Of a DNA stretch of 64,000 nucleotides, positions 1 through 10,589 are shown in pieces. A model generated the notes under the pieces. It saw nothing but the letters and a program-made list of their open reading frames with translations. It was not told where the DNA came from and ran no database searches. The position numbers and the translations under genes are program-made. Every line of letters begins with the position of its first letter. Positions within the stretch are counted from its first letter, which is position 1. The stretch is from Asterella californica (lineage: Eukaryota; Streptophyta; Marchantiopsida; Marchantiales; Aytoniaceae), in assembly GCA_036924285.1 (NCBI GenBank), contig JAYKYS010000001.1, forward strand, positions 38,501,501 through 38,565,500. Direction: 5' to 3'.

Positions 1-640
1 ACGATGCTTTTTGGACAGCAACCAAGTCCAACAAAGTTGTTTAGAGACCTTCAAGACGTTCACTTGGTGCACACAAGCAAAGTGGACGTAACATCCGAGG
101 AGGAAGGAGCTGCAAGATCGCATTGTAGAAGTTATGGAATGCATCTTAGAAGCTCGTGAGTATTTATTGAGCGTGCTTCCTCTGTTTGTGTCCTTTGTGA
201 TGGTAATACTCTCTGTATTGTATGTTGACTTCTTGCACCCGTGTGTTGTGTCCACTAGGTATGCTTGTGCTTGTTGTGATAACCGAAGGTTTCGGCGTTT
301 GAAACTTGAATGTTATGTCATGTCTTGTTCAAGTCTATATACGTCAAAGAAAATCAGCTAGTTCTTAGAGAGCAAGAGTAGCCTATACTGTATGGGAGTC
401 ACGACCCGCTTGGTTCAAGGTTCTTGAGTGCGAACATAATGATAACTGTCTTGGCTTCTCCACTATCCTTGGATAACTTTCCTGATGAAAGAAGATGTGT
501 GAAACACTTAGATGTTAGATGTGATTAGAGCTTCTGTGAATGATGTGAAATTTGAGAATGTGTATTTTCAAGAGGTTGATGAAGTTTCAATATCCGCCAT
601 CAACTTGTAAGCTGGTCCTTTTCTCTTCTCTTGGGTAGTA
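1..640. other. non-coding, probable retroelement-derived sequence
   Basis: No convincing coding frame is seen on either strand; the longest open frame (75 codons, 134-361, plus) has no recognisable motif. The stretch directly follows, in the minus-strand reading direction, the decayed gag frame at 0.64-2.29 kb, so it may be the degenerate internal or pol-proximal part of that element. I cannot see reverse transcriptase or protease motifs in it. Confidence 0.35.
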
Positions 641-2290
641 AACTGCATGCTAATAATCGTTGGCTTGAGATTTTTGCGCGTCCTCCATCAGACATGGTGC
701 AGGTGAAAGAGCTTGAGAAATAGACGAGACGTCATCTGGAGGAGCTGCTAGTCTCTTGGTGACTCTCTGTCTATTTCCAGTCTCTTGTAAAACTCCAATA
801 TCAAGTTTAGAGGCATCTCGCCGTCTCTTTTCTTCCATAGAAGCATCTTACCAATGCATGTGTCTATCCACATCCAATAATGCTTTGATAGAGATAGTAT
901 CTGGAGGATCTCTCCATCTTGTGACCCTATGAATAATCTCGTCTCCTCTCTTCAATACCTCAGAAGGAACTTCAACATTACTCTTCTTAGCAATCCTATC
1001 TAGCAACGTAGGACTAGCAAAACTTCAATTTGTCCAACATATACATCAAGATTCACATGCGGTACCATCAACGTCTGTATTGTTGCAGCCATAGTAATAT
1101 GAGATAGACTCCTCATGCCTCCTCGCTCAACCTACATGCTCAACTGCTTTCCAATAGAAGAAAGATGTAACTTATCATTTTAGTAGCATATGACACCATC
1201 TCGCCAAGCAGCTCTTGGCTGTCTCCTCGAAGATGACATGGGCTGTCGCACCAGATACATCTATGAACAAAAGCACCTCTTGGACGTGCAGCAATATGCG
1301 CTGATGGCTGCTCTCTTTGCAAGCCAGCCAGCTCTATCTTCAACTCTCGCATTTGTCGGATCAGGTCTTCGATCTAGTTCTATTGATCTTGGTTCTCTAT
1401 AGATATTTGAATAGGTGTCATTTGTGCAGGAACTAGCACAACTGGCATCAAAAAGATTGCTGCTGAGACAACAAGTATGAGAGCAGGAGTCGGAGGCTAC
1501 TGTACTTGAGGAGCAACGTGAGGTTGAGAAACCACTTTTGCAAGCGGACGTCCCCTACAGCCACTCTTCCTCGTCTCTACCTCGTTAGAATAGCCGTGAC
1601 ATCTTCAACTCTTCTCCAATCAATAAGAACACCTCCTTCAATCGATCGATTTGCTAACATGAAGCATAATCGATATGTAGTGACATTTTCGATAGTTTGC
1701 AGAAAAAGCTCTGTCCTTCTAGCATCCAAGATTATACGTTCAAGTCTTGAAAGTTGTCGGTATCTCTGACTGAAAACTCTGAGCGACTCGTTCAATTATA
1801 CGACCAAGTTGTTGCTCAACCCAATCTAGAAATGTTCTCCTAGTAACCCTCTCAAACTCCTCTTCAAGAAATTTCTCTCGGAGAGCTCGTTCAAAACTCA
1901 ACCTAACCCCAAGATTTCTTCTTTATACATCTCTAACTTGACTTCGCAACTCAAGAATCACAGCTACATCAATCATCTTCATAATTTCATTTTTCCTTTG
2001 TACTCCCATAAATACTTAGAAATATCTATATCTTCAAATCTTCTCATCTATTCACAATTGTTTGTAAAATCTTTGTAGATTTAACCTCATCCCCTCCAAC
2101 GGTTGTTGGACCAAGGTCGCAAGAGTCTTCAAAATCTCAGCCGTATCGAGATCAGATGCTGCCGTCATAGATGCTACAGAGGGTGTTGCAATAGACGTAG
2201 ATGCAACAGTCATAAATATAGCAAAAATAACGCTTTTGCTCTTATGCTCCATTTCTTCTTTGTGTGGTAAACTCAGCTTTAACAATTAAT
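640..2290 (-). pseudogene. decayed LTR-retrotransposon gag (Ty3-like)
   Basis: Read on the minus strand, three separated frames line up in the order of a plant Ty3-type gag. First comes an N-terminal piece (2285-2052). Next is a capsid-like piece (1795-1577) with RQLSRLERIILDARRTELFL, followed by a DWRRVEDV motif. Last is a zinc-knuckle piece near 1270-1240 with C-x2-C-x4-H-x4-D (CIWCDSPCHLRGD); the last Cys of the CCHC knuckle is changed to Asp. Further on, 1000-650 still reads in fragments (for example EVPSEVLKRGDEIIHRVTRW). Several stops and frameshifts separate the pieces, so it cannot be active. Gag capsids bind each other and the knuckle binds RNA in virus-like particles. No integrase or reverse transcriptase was found. 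The assignment rests on motif recall, not alignment. Confidence 0.6.
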
Positions 2291-2468
2291 CATCTCTAGA
2301 TGCTCTCAGTGGAAGCATCATATTATATGTCGAGATAAGAGTTTCTTGAGAAAAGCGGAACTTTCTAGTTGTGATACGATCGTGAAAAGGAGGATGAAAA
2401 TCACACGGAATATAGATCACAAAAAAACAATTGCACCATTTTCTTGATCTGAACAAAACACACGACAT

Positions 2469-3640
2469 GCATGTAAGTCTTCAACTCCAAATCATCGAGA
2501 CTGAAAATCTCACCTTTGTTCTTGTTGCTTCAAACCCAACTCTGTTTGCTTAATACCTTTGTAGGCACGTATCCCCTTCACTGCAATTTTGAAGAACTCA
2601 GAACTTCAAAAAATTACTCTAGTGAAGCACTCGCGCGTTCACTTAGAAGCTTCTTGTTTTCTTTTTTTCAAAAAAATATGTATACAAGTTATAAATCTCC
2701 TCGTTAGTCGTTTCTGCTCTCTACCTCCAATTCTTCGATGCTAAAACTATCATCAATCAGAACAATTTCTAGTCGTAAGATATGTAGGTCCCTCTCCTCT
2801 ACTCTTCGATAACTCTACTCGATAATCCCCTTGGAAAATAGTCTCTTTTTTGTTGTACACCTCCTTGGGGTGTTTTTTCTCTTTACATGACTTCCACCGT
2901 CACCTAACAGATGTAAAATGATACTTTAGGCAATTGGCAACAAAACATTAAATCTAAAAAATCAACACGTACTATCGTTCTATGTGTCAAAAAATTTAAT
3001 TAACACGTCTTCTTAGATTCATATGTACGGACGATTATTGAACTGTTGGCACCTACATTCAGAATAACTCCACCACGACTATCTTTCATCATCAAAATCA
3101 TCTTTTTTTGACGTCTAGAGTTAAAATTATCACAGTTGTCGTTCTCTTATTTCCTTTAACTTCAAAATGTTGTAAATGTCTCTTCAAATATCAATCTGAT
3201 TTGATTTTTCAACCTAATATATCACATACATCTTTATTTTTTACAAAGAAATTTGTATAGATTTTGGGTATATTTAATATAATCTCGCTATCTTAAGACT
3301 TAAAAAGTTGTTGAACAAATTCGTATTAATTACTCCCATCTCGAAACAAAATTAATCCTCTACTCGAACTCCACCATGATTACCTTTCACTATTGAGATC
3401 ATCTCATTCTGACACCCAAAATTGAATTATTACCATTCTTGTCTCTTTTAATTTTGAAATAAAATAAATGTTTCTTCAAATATAAATTCGAATTGATTTT
3501 TAGACTCAAGTATATCACGTGACTAAATTTATATTTTACTACAATTTGTACCGGTAGATAATCCATTGCTAGAACATACCCCTGACATAGATACTCCATT
3601 GCTAGATACTACCCCTGATCGGAAAGAGATAGTGGTCTCG
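2469..3640. repeat. AT-rich sequence with diverged 300-bp direct duplication
   Basis: No gene is visible. The stretch 3060-3260 is repeated in diverged form at 3362-3556: both copies carry CTCCACCA followed by CTTTCA, then GTCTCTT or GTTCTCTT, CTTCAAATAT and finally AATTTGTA or a close match. The offset is about 300 bp. It lies upstream of the gag start in the minus-strand direction, where a 5' LTR or leader would be expected, but I could not define LTR ends, a primer-binding site or a target duplication. Confidence 0.5.
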
Positions 3641-3654
3641 ATTAAACCACAACT

Positions 3655-3700
3655 CCCACTATAAAAGGCCCACTCTCGCACGCGTAGTCCTTTTTGTCAC
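3655..3700 (+). promoter_or_regulatory. candidate TATA-type promoter
   Basis: A good TATA box (CTATAAAAGGCC, about 3659-3670) is followed 25-35 bp later by a C/T-rich start-like context. It sits just before the 105-bp tandem array. It may be a retroelement LTR promoter or the promoter of a non-coding transcript; no real coding gene follows directly. Confidence 0.3.
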
Positions 3701-3804
3701 TGTAGCGACTTTTTCTCTAGGAGCCGGAGCGCTGGAAGCCTCAGTTCCCGACGGAGTGTAGTAGGGTTCCGGCACGTGAACCTGGTGGGGTCAGATGGGC
3801 ACGG

Positions 3805-4140
3805 CTTCGGCTCTGAGTGCACTCGATCATCGTCGTTGGCGTTTTCTCTTTCTCTGGCTCGGCTTCGGCTCTGAGTGCACTCGATCACCTGGCGGCTGGT
3901 TTGGGATGCACTTTGTTTATTCCTTATCTATTTGCTAGCGATGGCGTTATCCTCGTTTGTGGCTCGGCTTTGGCTCTGAGTGCACTCGATCACCTAGCGG
4001 CTGGTTTGAAATGCACTTTGTTTATTCTTTCTCTATTTGCTAGCGATGGCGTTAACCTCGTCTGTGGCTCGGCTTTGACTCTGAGTGCACTTGATCACCT
4101 GGCGGTTGGTTTGGAATGCACCTTGTTTATTATTTCTCTA
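3805..4140. repeat. 105-bp tandem repeat array (about 3.3 units)
   Basis: The anchor CTCTGAGTGCACTCGATCA (last copy one base off) recurs at 3811, 3869, 3974 and 4079. The last two spacings are 105 bp; the first is a shortened 58-bp unit. 105 is 35 codons, so a 129-codon frame on the plus strand (3817-4206) reads a 35-residue repeat such as ALSALDHLAAGL. That frame has no ATG at its listed start (GTG) and no known domain, so I treat it as a by-product of the repeat. Confidence 0.85.
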
Positions 4141-4329
4141 AGTTTACGAGCGATGGCATTACCCCCTTCTCTTTCCGCTGGTTTTGTCAACTCGTCTTTG
4201 ATCTAATTTCATACCTTGGAAACATCAACGTTTTCGTGCGCTTGGCTCCATTTCGCTTGCGTTTACTGTGAGTAACATCGCTTATTTCATTTGGACTGAC
4301 TATCTCGTTGGACTTCACCTAATTGTCTT

Positions 4330-4645
4330 CGAGACTATCTGCCGCTGTTGCCGTCGTTGCTTCAGGATCCGGTGTTCCATTTACACAGTGACTATCTCGG
4401 ACTATTTCATCATAGTGTCGACTTCACCTATCTGCCGTTGCTGCTACCGCTACCGCTACCGCTGTTGTTGCCGCTGTTGCTGTCGTTGCTTCAGGCTCCG
4501 TTGTTCCATCTACATAGTGACTATCTCATCTTACTTCGTCATAGTGTCGACTTCACCTATCTGTAGTTGCTGCTACCGCTACCGCTGTCGCTGATGTTGC
4601 TGCTGTTGCCGTCGTTGCTTCAGGCTCCGGTGTTCCATCTATATA
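4330..4645. repeat. 129-bp tandem repeat array with CTGCTACCGCTACCG microrepeats
   Basis: GTCGTTGCTTCAGG recurs at about 4353, 4482 and 4611 (spacing 129 bp, 43 codons). Each unit carries a GCTACCGCT/GCCGCTGTT triplet-rich stretch, GTGTTCCAT, and CATAGTGTCGACTTCACC. As with the array upstream, the period is a multiple of three, so open frames pass through it (4268-4594, 4348-4566), translating to Cys/Tyr/Arg- or Leu/Pro-rich low-complexity peptides that are not credible genes. Confidence 0.85.
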
Positions 4646-4913
4646 GTCTGGTTCTTCTCCGATAGTGTATTGTGCTCGAAGTAAGAGGGTTTTGGACAGA
4701 CGGTTTCAACCTCCACAGTTCTGGCTGGAGAGTCTTGCCTTCTTCTCGGTTATTGCTGACAGATACTTTTCTGCAAAAGATGAAGACGGACGTTGGAACC
4801 AGTCATGATGGTGAAGTCTTCTCTGAGGTTCTTGATGTTTCTAGTGGTTCTTGGGCCGAACCTCGACTTGATACACTAATCGACGGTTTTTGGAGATTTT
4901 CGTGGCCAAACTA

Positions 4914-5231
4914 TAAGAGCGGGAAGAGAGGAGCCGCCGTAGGTCTAGACTCTTCAATGAGGAGCGATTGAGAGGTCTCTTTCCATCATACTGTTTGGCA
5001 TGCGATAATTTTGCGAGAGAGCTTCAGATGGATGTGACGCCTCTGTTGACATGTGCATGTTTCTCATACATGGAGACTGAGCCGAAGCGGCAGCGGTTCA
5101 AAGTCTATAGACAGGTTGCGAAAGTTCTGGGTTTTGTTGAACGTACTGCTTTCTCAGACGATTTACAGAGTGCAATACAGAAAACTTGGGAGTCACCTGG
5201 GGAAGTTCACGTAGGCTTCATAGCTGCTTAG
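4914..5231 (+). CDS. hypothetical ORF, possibly a gene fragment
   Basis: A plus-strand frame is open from about 4914, with an ATG-free start region, to the TAG at 5229-5231. It encodes roughly 105 residues and includes RLFNEERLRGLFPSYCLA near the start, two Cys pairs (CLAC, CAC) and a charged C-terminal half (EPKRQRFKVYRQVAKVLGFV). The composition is more protein-like than the flanking repeats. I do not recognise it. A second frame just upstream (4672-4971) overlaps it. It may be a relic of the surrounding transposable element or a chance frame. Confidence 0.25.
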
Positions 5232-5321
5232 ACATGTGACTTGTTTATTTTTCTTTTGGCAGTAGGCCTCCCCCTCCCAAGGATCCATTGACAATAGTTG
5301 TCAATGAGAAGAGAGGAGTGA

Positions 5322-5371
5322 ACTCTCGCTGCAACAGGTGCAGTCAAAGGGGTTCAACTCCCCTCGAGAGT
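5322..5371 (+). ncRNA. tRNA-like fold lacking one arm
   Basis: A perfect 7-bp outer stem (5322-5328 with 5365-5371) encloses three parts. The first is an arm of 4 bp with a 7-nt loop (5329-5343). The second is a 4-nt linker. The third is a 5-bp stem with the 7-nt loop TTCAACT (5348-5364), which abuts the outer stem exactly as a tRNA T-arm does. The GGTTCAACTCC segment fits the Pol III B-box consensus. A D-arm and an A box are missing. It could be a decayed tRNA or SINE head, or chance. Confidence 0.3.
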
Positions 5372-5504
5372 GAATTTGCTGCTTTGGATAGTGATTTTGG
5401 TGCTTTCCATTGAGTTTTAGGTTGGATACAAGTTGGCCAAAGCTCATGATCGGCGTTAGAAAGTAGTGGTTACAGTCATTACAAGCAAATTAAAAGTACA
5501 AGTT

Positions 5505-5615
5505 TTGAAACCTGTTTCCGAACAGGTTTAGACTTGCTGAAACAGGTTTCTTAAACCTGTCCAAACAGGGATCCTGAATCTGTTTTGAAACAGGTTGCTA
5601 AACCTGTCCAAAAGG
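5505..5615. repeat. array of three AAACAGGTTT/AAACCTGTTT palindromes
   Basis: Three adjacent inverted repeats are built from the same word: AAACCTGTTTCCGAACAGGT, then AAACAGGTTTCTTAAACCTG, then AAACAGGTTGCTAAACCTGT. Each can form a stem of 8-10 bp with a 2-4-nt loop. No coding frame is involved. The function is unknown; it could be the subterminal region of a DNA transposon. Confidence 0.7.
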
Positions 5616-5699
5616 CCCACCTCAAACCAAAAATCCGCTCTCGTCTTCTTCGACTGACAGAGATATCTTTTTCCAAATTTTTCCTGTGTATATTTTTGC

Positions 5700-6052
5700 C
5701 AACACGAAAACGAGAAAGGCGTGCTGTTCTGGTTTAGGTTCGAGGGACGAATAATGTTTATCGATGTAGGAGAATTTCATAGATAAAATCAACTCTGTGA
5801 GACAATAAACCATCGGGGACACAAAAACGAGAAAGGCGTGCTGTTCTGGTTTAGGTTTGAGGGACGAATAATGTTTATCGATGTAGGAGAATTTCATAGA
5901 AAAAATCAACTCCGCGAGACAATAAACCGTCGGGACACGAAAACGAGAAAGGCGTGATGATCTGATTTAGGTTCGAGGGACAAATAATGTTTATCGATGT
6001 AGGAGAATTTCATAGAAAAAATCAACTCCGCAAGACAATAGACCATCGTTTG
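5700..6052. repeat. 117-bp tandem repeat array, three units
   Basis: CGAGAAAGGCGTG recurs at 5711, 5828 and 5944. Each unit continues with GGTTTAGGTT or a near variant, GAGGGACGAATAATGTTTAT, ATCGATGTAGGAGAATTTCA, ATCAACTC and AATAAACC. The units are about 95% alike by eye. The minus-strand frame 5622-5909 is just this repeat translated twice and is not a gene. Confidence 0.9.
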
Positions 6053-6059
6053 TAAATGA

Positions 6060-6430
6060 TATACCTAAGATCGGATAAAGGGTGGATAAACGAAGTTTAA
6101 GAAACCTGGGGCTCAACCTTTCAAACAAAAGAAAATAAAAAATTAAAATTTAAAGTGGTTTACAACAGTTTAAACAACTCCAAGATACAACCAACAGGAG
6201 GATATCAAAAATTTTGCCGTATATATAAAAGTCTTTACTCCGTATCTTCATTCCTGAAAATAAACAGAGGAAACGTTGGTTTATCAATTCTAAATATTAA
6301 TGATATAAATTTTGAGTAAACCATAATTAGAGAATATAATATATATTATAAAATAATTTTAGCATAAATATACCAAGCGCATTATTTACCTTAGAGATGT
6401 CGGTGCATCTGCTGATCTCTTGTCAAATAA
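6060..6430. other. AT-rich spacer, nothing recognised
   Basis: Between the 117-bp array and the C-terminal end of the transposase relic lies AT-rich sequence with runs such as ATATAATATATATTATA. No coding frame, repeat or RNA is supported. The 3' terminus of the transposon may lie here, but no terminal inverted repeat could be matched. Confidence 0.5.
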
Positions 6431-8909
6431 ACTCTCACGCAACTTTGCTTTCCACCTCGTTGTCCGTGGGGGTAACACTCGTACTGTTGATGTCTTGTGT
6501 CGAACAGTAGTGTGTACAGTTCGACGCTCCAAAATCTTTAGCGACTCAGTGTGATATTCTCATTCCAATCCAACGCGCAAGCGGCGAGTCTGACCTCATG
6601 TGTCTTAGGATAATGGATCCTTTTTTATGTGAACTTGTTGATGACAGAGTTCAACGTCTCCGACATATAGTTCTCACGAGCTCTTGTATAAAATCTCATC
6701 TTGGTCGAAGTTATAACCTTGGCCAAGAAGGACACCATCGTCCGATGGGTGGACGAACCTAATTGTTGTGATCACAATAAATCAACAAATACGGAGATAC
6801 AAGTTGTCACAAACCAGAATCTCTAATTGTAATAAACTCATCCCTAAAGTGTAAATCAAGAGCCACTGCTATCAAGTAACTCACCTGGTGTATAGTATAC
6901 GTCAGAGGTTGGGCGGTTGATGTCCGGAATCATACAACAAGGTCGGTCTCCGGGCAAGTCTCTACAAGCTGTATGGTCTCCTACCCAATGGTCAGCGACA
7001 TTTCTTATATCCAAAACCAAAACTTCTGCATCATCTTGCTCTTGCGGATAACGACCATCGGCATCGACCATTCTCCTAGCATTCAACTGACAACACGTGT
7101 ATATCCATCCTTTCAACTTGTCGACTAACCCATGTTGTTGAAGTTCTGGATACATAAATCGTCGTGATACGACGATCTCTCCTTCCTCCAACCCACGCAA
7201 GGAGGCCACTCGACGGACTAGATCAGGCTTGTTCTCAGCTGCATTCGCTCCTTCAGCACGGAGCCAGTCCACCAATTGTCTCTTCGTGAGGAGCTCCAGA
7301 TCTGGGATGATTTCAACATCGTCGACGCTACCAGGAGGACGCTTCTTGTTTTGAACCTCAACCAAGAACTTCTTGATGATATTCTTGCACTTGTGCCATA
7401 AGTCCTTTTGGCTAACAATGTCGTAGCGAGACAAGATAGCATCAACTGATGATTTGTCGTCATGAACCATCTCATTCGAGACCACCTACGCGCTATCGAC
7501 CTACGCACTCCTTTCTCAAACGCACGATCCTCTTATCAACCACGAGTTGCTTTTGCATTCAACTCGTGTGTCATATTCACCATCTCGACTACGCGACCGT
7601 CGTGAGCATCGATGAAAGCACATGTCTCATTGTATCCATTGCAACTTGAATCATAACGCAAGTCCGCATACAAAACAAAATTTCCTAATGACAGTACATG
7701 AACGTGAGAAGAAGACGTAATAAACAATGGCACGTAATAAACATGTAATAACTCACAAGCGAACAAGTCATAGTATGGAGGACGTATAAACTAACCTCCA
7801 ACTGAGAGTTCGTTCAAGTCGGGGAAGATCCGCACTAAGACACGGGCTTGAACCTTCTCCTTCTCGATGGCCCAACTTTCCATTGCAGCTTGGATCCAAC
7901 CAACGAGACAAGTCTTTCCATTTTGGAAGTTGAAGAAATGGGTTCAAGAGCTAGGAGCTAATCTCACCTCTCGAAGAACACTATCTAGTGTAGTGTAGCC
8001 CTATCCCGCACTCAATACAACATGATAAAACCGATGGATAATATCAGAGATGTCATTGTATAACTATATCTCACAAGATCTCCATCCATAAGTGTGACGA
8101 CCAGGACATCTAAACTTCCATGACCACGTCTGATGGATGACATTGATTATCGGAAGCGAGAAGGACTCTTCACAACCATGGTAAGGACATCTGACCTTGA
8201 AGTCTCGAAAGAACTCTCTAAGTCTAGATAAAGCTACAAAGCCATACATAGGTAATGTATCATCCAAGGGTAGAGGATCATGAGAACGAATTTCATCCAC
8301 AACTGGAATGGGGGATGCACGTACGGGGTTTTGTGAGTCCGTAACAAGCACATTCGTTGCAGTGTCTATACTAGCAGCTGTAGGAGACTCTCGTACAGGG
8401 ACTTGTGAGTCATGATCCGTGACTCTTGAGGCTAAACCATCACTCATCCCTCTAGCATCAACATATGTCTGTTTGAATGCAACAAAAAATAACTATAATC
8501 AATAAAGCATCATATAAACCTACATAAGTCAAGACATGCACTATTAAGAAACATACCTCTGTTGTTTTTATCAAAATGCCTAGTGCTCGTAGTAGTCCGG
8601 CTCAGCTATGAAGTCTTCAGGTGTATCAACCACATCTTCCCTCTCCTGATCACCCTCCTCTGGAATTACATCAGCCGTGTCAACTCTTGCTTCTGCCTCC
8701 CTCGTCATTTGATCTATACGTCCACTCGCATTCGCAAAAAGAAAGTGGAAAATTGTCGTGTGGCTTGCTCTCGGCCCTAAGAGTCTCATCAGCTGTACAT
8801 ACCTAACCAATAAAGACTCCGGGAACCTCACTTTTCCTCCTGGGACCTCCGGACATCCTCTAGATAAGTGCCGATCTCCAAGTCGCCTAGGATGCACTCT
8901 AAGAGGCAT
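6430..8909 (-). pseudogene. Kolobok-like DDE transposase relic with SAP-like segment
   Basis: Minus-strand pieces follow the order of a Kolobok-type transposase. They are: an acidic N-terminus (8909-8580); a Cys/His region near 8200-8080 (RCPYHGCEESF, CPGRHTYGW); a helical stretch (8060-7800); the first catalytic Asp in YADLRYDS (about 7670); the second in HDDKSS followed by DLWHKCKNI (7460-7370); and the expected Glu in YMSETLNSVINKF, followed by KRIHYPKTHEV and DWNEN (about 6700-6560). A SAP-like segment, LTKRQLVDWLRAEGANAAENKP, where the middle is typical of SAP helices, sits at 7300-7200 between the second Asp and the Glu. An in-frame TAA separates KFT from KRIHY, and stops occur at 6856 and between pieces. 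Kolobok transposases cut and paste at TTAA. Assignment is by family recall; the copy is dead. Confidence 0.65.
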
Positions 8910-9179
8910 CTATAAATCACTATAAAACTAATAAATGTATAAAAAATAATAAAAATAAATAAAAATATTACCCTATCAGTCTGGAGGTCCACACACAACT
9001 AAATGATTACCAACTCTAGCAAAACTGAAGAAAAAAGAACAAGTGTCACATGTGAAGAATTAGAACACCAAAAGACTTAGTTCACTATGATCACTCTCCA
9101 AATTCTCAAATGCTAACGTGAAAAAAATTCACACCCAAATGATGAAAGATAAAAAATGAGCATGAGTATGAAGTCTTCT

Positions 9180-9665
9180 CTGCAGGTTGTGCTTTGACAA
9201 GAGAGAATTTTTCCTCTTGTGAAGAGGTTCCCTTCTATCGGAGGAAGTTCCCTAGGACAAGAAAGAAGGAGGGAACTTCCTCCGCATGAGGGAACCTCCC
9301 TCCTCGTACCTTCGCACGAGGGAGGTAAACCCCCCGCAAATCCTCTATTGGGTTCGCGTGAAACCCCAAAGGAGATTCGCGAGGGAAGCTAAACTCCCTC
9401 CTTCGCGAATCTCTTTTGGGAGTGTCGCGTGCGACCAGTCTCTCCTTCCTTCACAGGAGGGAGTGTAACTTGCTCGCCTAAACCCTTTGGGGGAGTCATA
9501 CGAGCGACCAGTCGCTCCAATAAACTCCCTCCTTGCTTCGCAGGAGGGAGTTTATATCGCACGCGAACTCCTTTGGGGATTCGCGTGCGACTATTCCCTC
9601 TTTGTCCTTCGCACGAGGAGCTAAACCCCTCGCAATTCCTCATTGGCGGTTCAAGTGCGAGGGCT
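9180..9665. repeat. GC-rich field of imperfect palindromic repeats
   Basis: The words GGAGGGAGTTTA/TAAACTCCCTCC, TTCGCGTG/CACGCGAA and CCTTTGGGG/CCCCAAAGG recur in both orientations every 40-90 bp (for example 9390-9405, 9520-9550). Large imperfect hairpins are possible. Overlapping open frames on both strands (9389-9733 minus, 9429-9743 plus) are simply the repeat read through. It may be the terminal part of a DNA transposon next to the transposase relic. Confidence 0.7.
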
Positions 9666-9669
9666 GCTC

Positions 9670-10500
9670 TTTCGCGATGGAGATTTATTGATTGCCGACG
9701 TCGAGGAAATAGACTCGTTGAGAAGAAAGCCAAGAGTTACTAGCTGTTTCGGTGAATTTTCAAATTTTTTGATAACTGAGAATTACGCGTCTGGAAAGTC
9801 TACTCAATTTTATAGGCTGATTTCTTGTCGGTTTGAAGTCAAACGGAGTCTCTTTTATCTATCATGCGGTTGTCGTTCTTTTGATTGTTCTTGCATAGAA
9901 CAAGAAAGGTTCCTGAAACCCGCTTGCGCTTGATAGTACTGCCACGATAAATTCAAATATGCTGCGTTATCAAAATGATTGGTTCGCAGAGGTCGAAATT
10001 TTTCCATCTATTTCTTCTTCCATCCATGGAATCAACAATCTATTTCTTCTTCCATCCATGGAATCAACAGTCCATATAGAGTTCATGTTGAAGAACTACC
10101 GATTATCTTTTCCATTCTTTCAACCCGTAGATGACATCCTCTGGATAACCAGTGAAAAAACGATGGTGCGTTTTCTGTGGGACTCTCACCAAGACTAATC
10201 CGATGCTAGTTACAACTAAAATGCTTAGCGGTGGGATCCTCACCGCTAATATAGTGAGAGTTGTGGTTTAAAGACGACATGTCAAACTATACGTGTCAGC
10301 TCCAATGCCATGTTCGCTCTGCCGTGTATAGGACGATTGACACTAGGGAGCGAAGAAAGATACAGAAAATGGACATCTGCAAACATCCTATCGCTTAGCC
10401 CTACCTCTTATTGGCAAAAGACAGTTGTCCATTAGGGACGACATGTCGAACTGTACATGTACTTGTCAACTCAAATACCACGTTCATCTGATGGGTAATG
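9670..10500. other. intergenic sequence with 32-bp direct duplication
   Basis: No recognisable gene. A 32-bp unit containing CTATTTCTTCTTCCATCC is duplicated perfectly and without spacer at 10007-10038 and 10039-10070. Small open frames (9643-9933, 9959-10198) show no domain and no coding bias that I can detect. Confidence 0.5.
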
Positions 10501-10589
10501 AGCGGTTCACACTACGGAGCAGGGAAAGATGTATGAAGCAAGAAGCTCTGACCAAGAAAGGGAGGGAGTGTCAGCCATTGCAAAGAAAC

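Noticed and set aside
4268..4594. Cys-rich repeat ORF that resembles a small secreted peptide
   Set aside because: It is the 129-bp array read in one frame; the alternative frame is equally open and gives an unrelated Leu/Pro peptide.
5622..5909. 95-codon minus frame with an internal protein repeat
   Set aside because: A direct by-product of the 117-bp tandem DNA repeat.
5507..6052. CRISPR-like array because of regularly spaced repeats
   Set aside because: Units are contiguous with no unique spacers and the host is a eukaryote.
9389..9743. Overlapping 114- and 104-codon frames on opposite strands
   Set aside because: Both arise from GC-rich palindromic DNA lacking stops; neither has a domain.
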